DNA of 5,731 nt from Sediminispirochaeta sp964394395. GTDB taxonomy: Bacteria; Spirochaetota; Spirochaetia; DSM-16054; Sediminispirochaetaceae. Below are positions 5,344 to 5,731 of this stretch, piece after piece. A model generated the notes under the pieces. The model was not told the origin of the DNA, did not search any database, and saw nothing but the letters and a program-made list of their open reading frames with translations. Numbering within the stretch: the stretch's first letter is position 1; the number at the start of each line of letters is the position of its first letter. Where the stretch lies: contig CAYMWV010000203.1 of assembly GCA_964394395.1 (NCBI GenBank), positions 1 to 5,731 on the forward strand, given 5' to 3'. Made by a program: the position numbers and the translations under genes.

Positions 5344-5417
5344 TGTACCCAAGAGGACTCGAACCTCCGGCCTTTAGATCCGCAATCTAACGCTCTATCC
5401 AGCTGAGCTATGGGTAC
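5344..5417 (-). tRNA. tRNA-Arg (anticodon GCG)
   Basis: A 74-nt class I tRNA with acceptor GTACCCA/TGGGTAC and discriminator A. The D stem is GCTC/GAGC with GGA in the D loop (A20, an arginine identity base). The anticodon arm TTAGA-TTGCGGA-TCTAA gives GCG, reading CGC and CGU. The T stem is GGAGG/CCTCT. CCA is not encoded. The anticodon is notable because most bacteria read these codons with ACG modified to inosine. It is the only non-serine tRNA in the array. Confidence 0.95.
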
Positions 5418-5426
5418 AAATAAAAA

Positions 5427-5514
5427 CGGAGAGGGAGGGATTCGAACCCTCGGTACCCGGATAGAGTACAACTCCTTAGCAGGGAGCCCGATTCAACCGC
5501 TCTCGCACCTCTCC
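5427..5514 (-). tRNA. tRNA-Ser (anticodon GCT)
   Basis: An 88-nt class II tRNA with acceptor GGAGAGG/CCTCTCC and discriminator G. The anticodon arm GCTCC-CTGCTAA-GGAGT gives GCU, reading AGC and AGU. The long variable arm pairs GTACTC with GGGTAC (one G-U). The D-arm region is identical to that of tRNA-Ser(CGA). CCA is not encoded. The spacer to tRNA-Arg is 9 nt. Confidence 0.96.
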
Positions 5515-5531
5515 ATTGTAGAATGCCGATA

Positions 5532-5616
5532 CGGAGAAGGTGGGATTCGAACCCACGGAACCTTGCGGCTCAACGGTTTTCAAGACCGCCTCCTTCAACC
5601 ACTCGGACACCTCTCC
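5532..5616 (-). tRNA. tRNA-Ser (anticodon TGA)
   Basis: An 85-nt class II tRNA with acceptor GGAGAGG/CTTCTCC (one G-U pair) and discriminator G. The anticodon arm GCGGT-CTTGAAA-ACCGT gives UGA, reading UCA and by wobble UCG and UCU. The T arm is GTGGG-TTCGAAT-CCCAC, which differs from the GAGGG/CCCTC of the other three serine tRNAs. CCA is not encoded. It is the first gene of the stable-RNA transcript. Confidence 0.96.
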
Positions 5617-5624
5617 ATCCTCTG

Positions 5625-5638
5625 TCCAGCAAACTGGA
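5625..5638 (-). other. Small hairpin at the start of the stable-RNA leader
   Basis: TCCAG-TTTG-CTGGA on the minus strand is a 5-bp stem with a 4-nt loop. It lies where transcription from the upstream promoter is expected to begin (about 5636), just before tRNA-Ser(UGA). If included in the transcript it would cap the 5' leader removed by RNase P. Confidence 0.35.
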
Positions 5639-5643
5639 TTTTC

Positions 5644-5672
5644 AATATACTGATGCATTTTTGCTTTGTCAA
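5644..5672 (-). promoter_or_regulatory. Strong sigma70-type promoter of the tRNA-ffs operon
   Basis: On the minus strand a perfect TTGACA (5672-5667) is followed after the optimal 17 nt by TATATT (5649-5644; 5 of 6 matches to TATAAT). The predicted start is near 5636, about 20 nt before tRNA-Ser(UGA). Near-consensus boxes fit a stable-RNA operon. The discriminator after the -10 (GAAAATCC) is not GC-rich, so classical stringent control is not obvious. Confidence 0.85.
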
Positions 5673-5694
5673 TAGAGGAAGCTTCTCCTAAAAA

Positions 5695-5728
5695 GTGCCA
5701 CCGGTGGGGACAAAACTGCGTAACAGTT
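5695..5728. repeat. REP-like palindrome cluster at the right edge
   Basis: CCACCGGTGG (5698-5707) is a perfect 10-bp palindrome overlapping GGGGAC (5706-5711). It is followed by AACTG-CGTAA-CAGTT (5714-5728). The style recalls short dispersed palindromic elements containing GGGGAC. The element may continue beyond the window, so its extent is unknown. It lies upstream of the tRNA promoter. Confidence 0.35.
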
Positions 5729-5731
5729 CAA

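Noticed and set aside
5178..5691. Reading frames of 60-97 codons across the tRNA array on both strands
   Set aside because: They overlap five well-folded tRNA genes. Their repeated phrases such as GGIRT are just translated T-arm sequence.

Overview
The window carries a compact housekeeping block on the minus strand and one metabolic gene on the plus strand. Composition is about half G+C. I see no phage, plasmid, CRISPR or defence gene. The gene content points to a bacterium. My impression of the glycosidase and DnaX proteins suggests a free-living spirochaete, but only at low to moderate confidence. The block order tRNA-Ser / SRP RNA / dnaX / ybaB / recR also occurs in Bacillus, so synteny alone does not fix the phylum. 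None of the five tRNA genes encodes its CCA end, so a CCA-adding enzyme must be present in the cell.

Layout from left to right: bases 1-201 hold a hairpin and a candidate sigma70-type promoter for a plus-strand gene at 202-1644. That gene encodes a GH63/GH37-like (trehalase/MGH1-type) alpha/alpha-barrel glycosidase. From 1645 to 1988 lies the gap between this gene and the convergent recR. It holds an in-frame, protein-like reading frame directly after the glycosidase stop (1645-1851), a 96-bp stretch bounded by 12-bp terminal inverted repeats (1847-1942), and a stem-loop abutting the recR stop codon (1957-1988).

On the minus strand, in transcription order: a strong promoter (5644-5672); tRNA-Ser(UGA), tRNA-Ser(GCU), tRNA-Arg(GCG), tRNA-Ser(CGA) and tRNA-Ser(GGA); the small bacterial SRP RNA (ffs) only 6 nt after the last tRNA; a T8 run that probably terminates most stable-RNA transcripts; then dnaX (clamp loader tau), ybaB/ebfC and recR. 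dnaX and ybaB abut exactly, and recR follows ybaB by 21 nt, so the three are almost certainly one operon. The RNA genes serve serine decoding and membrane targeting. The three proteins serve replication and recombinational repair.

The most interesting signals are the complete serine isoacceptor set in one tandem array, a GCG rather than ACG arginine anticodon, the reading frame beyond the glycosidase stop, the mini-element, a decapeptide minisatellite in the DnaX linker, and a dispersed TCCGTCCCC motif. I did not find a convincing new multi-gene system. The window is mostly ordinary core genome with some unusual small-scale structure.
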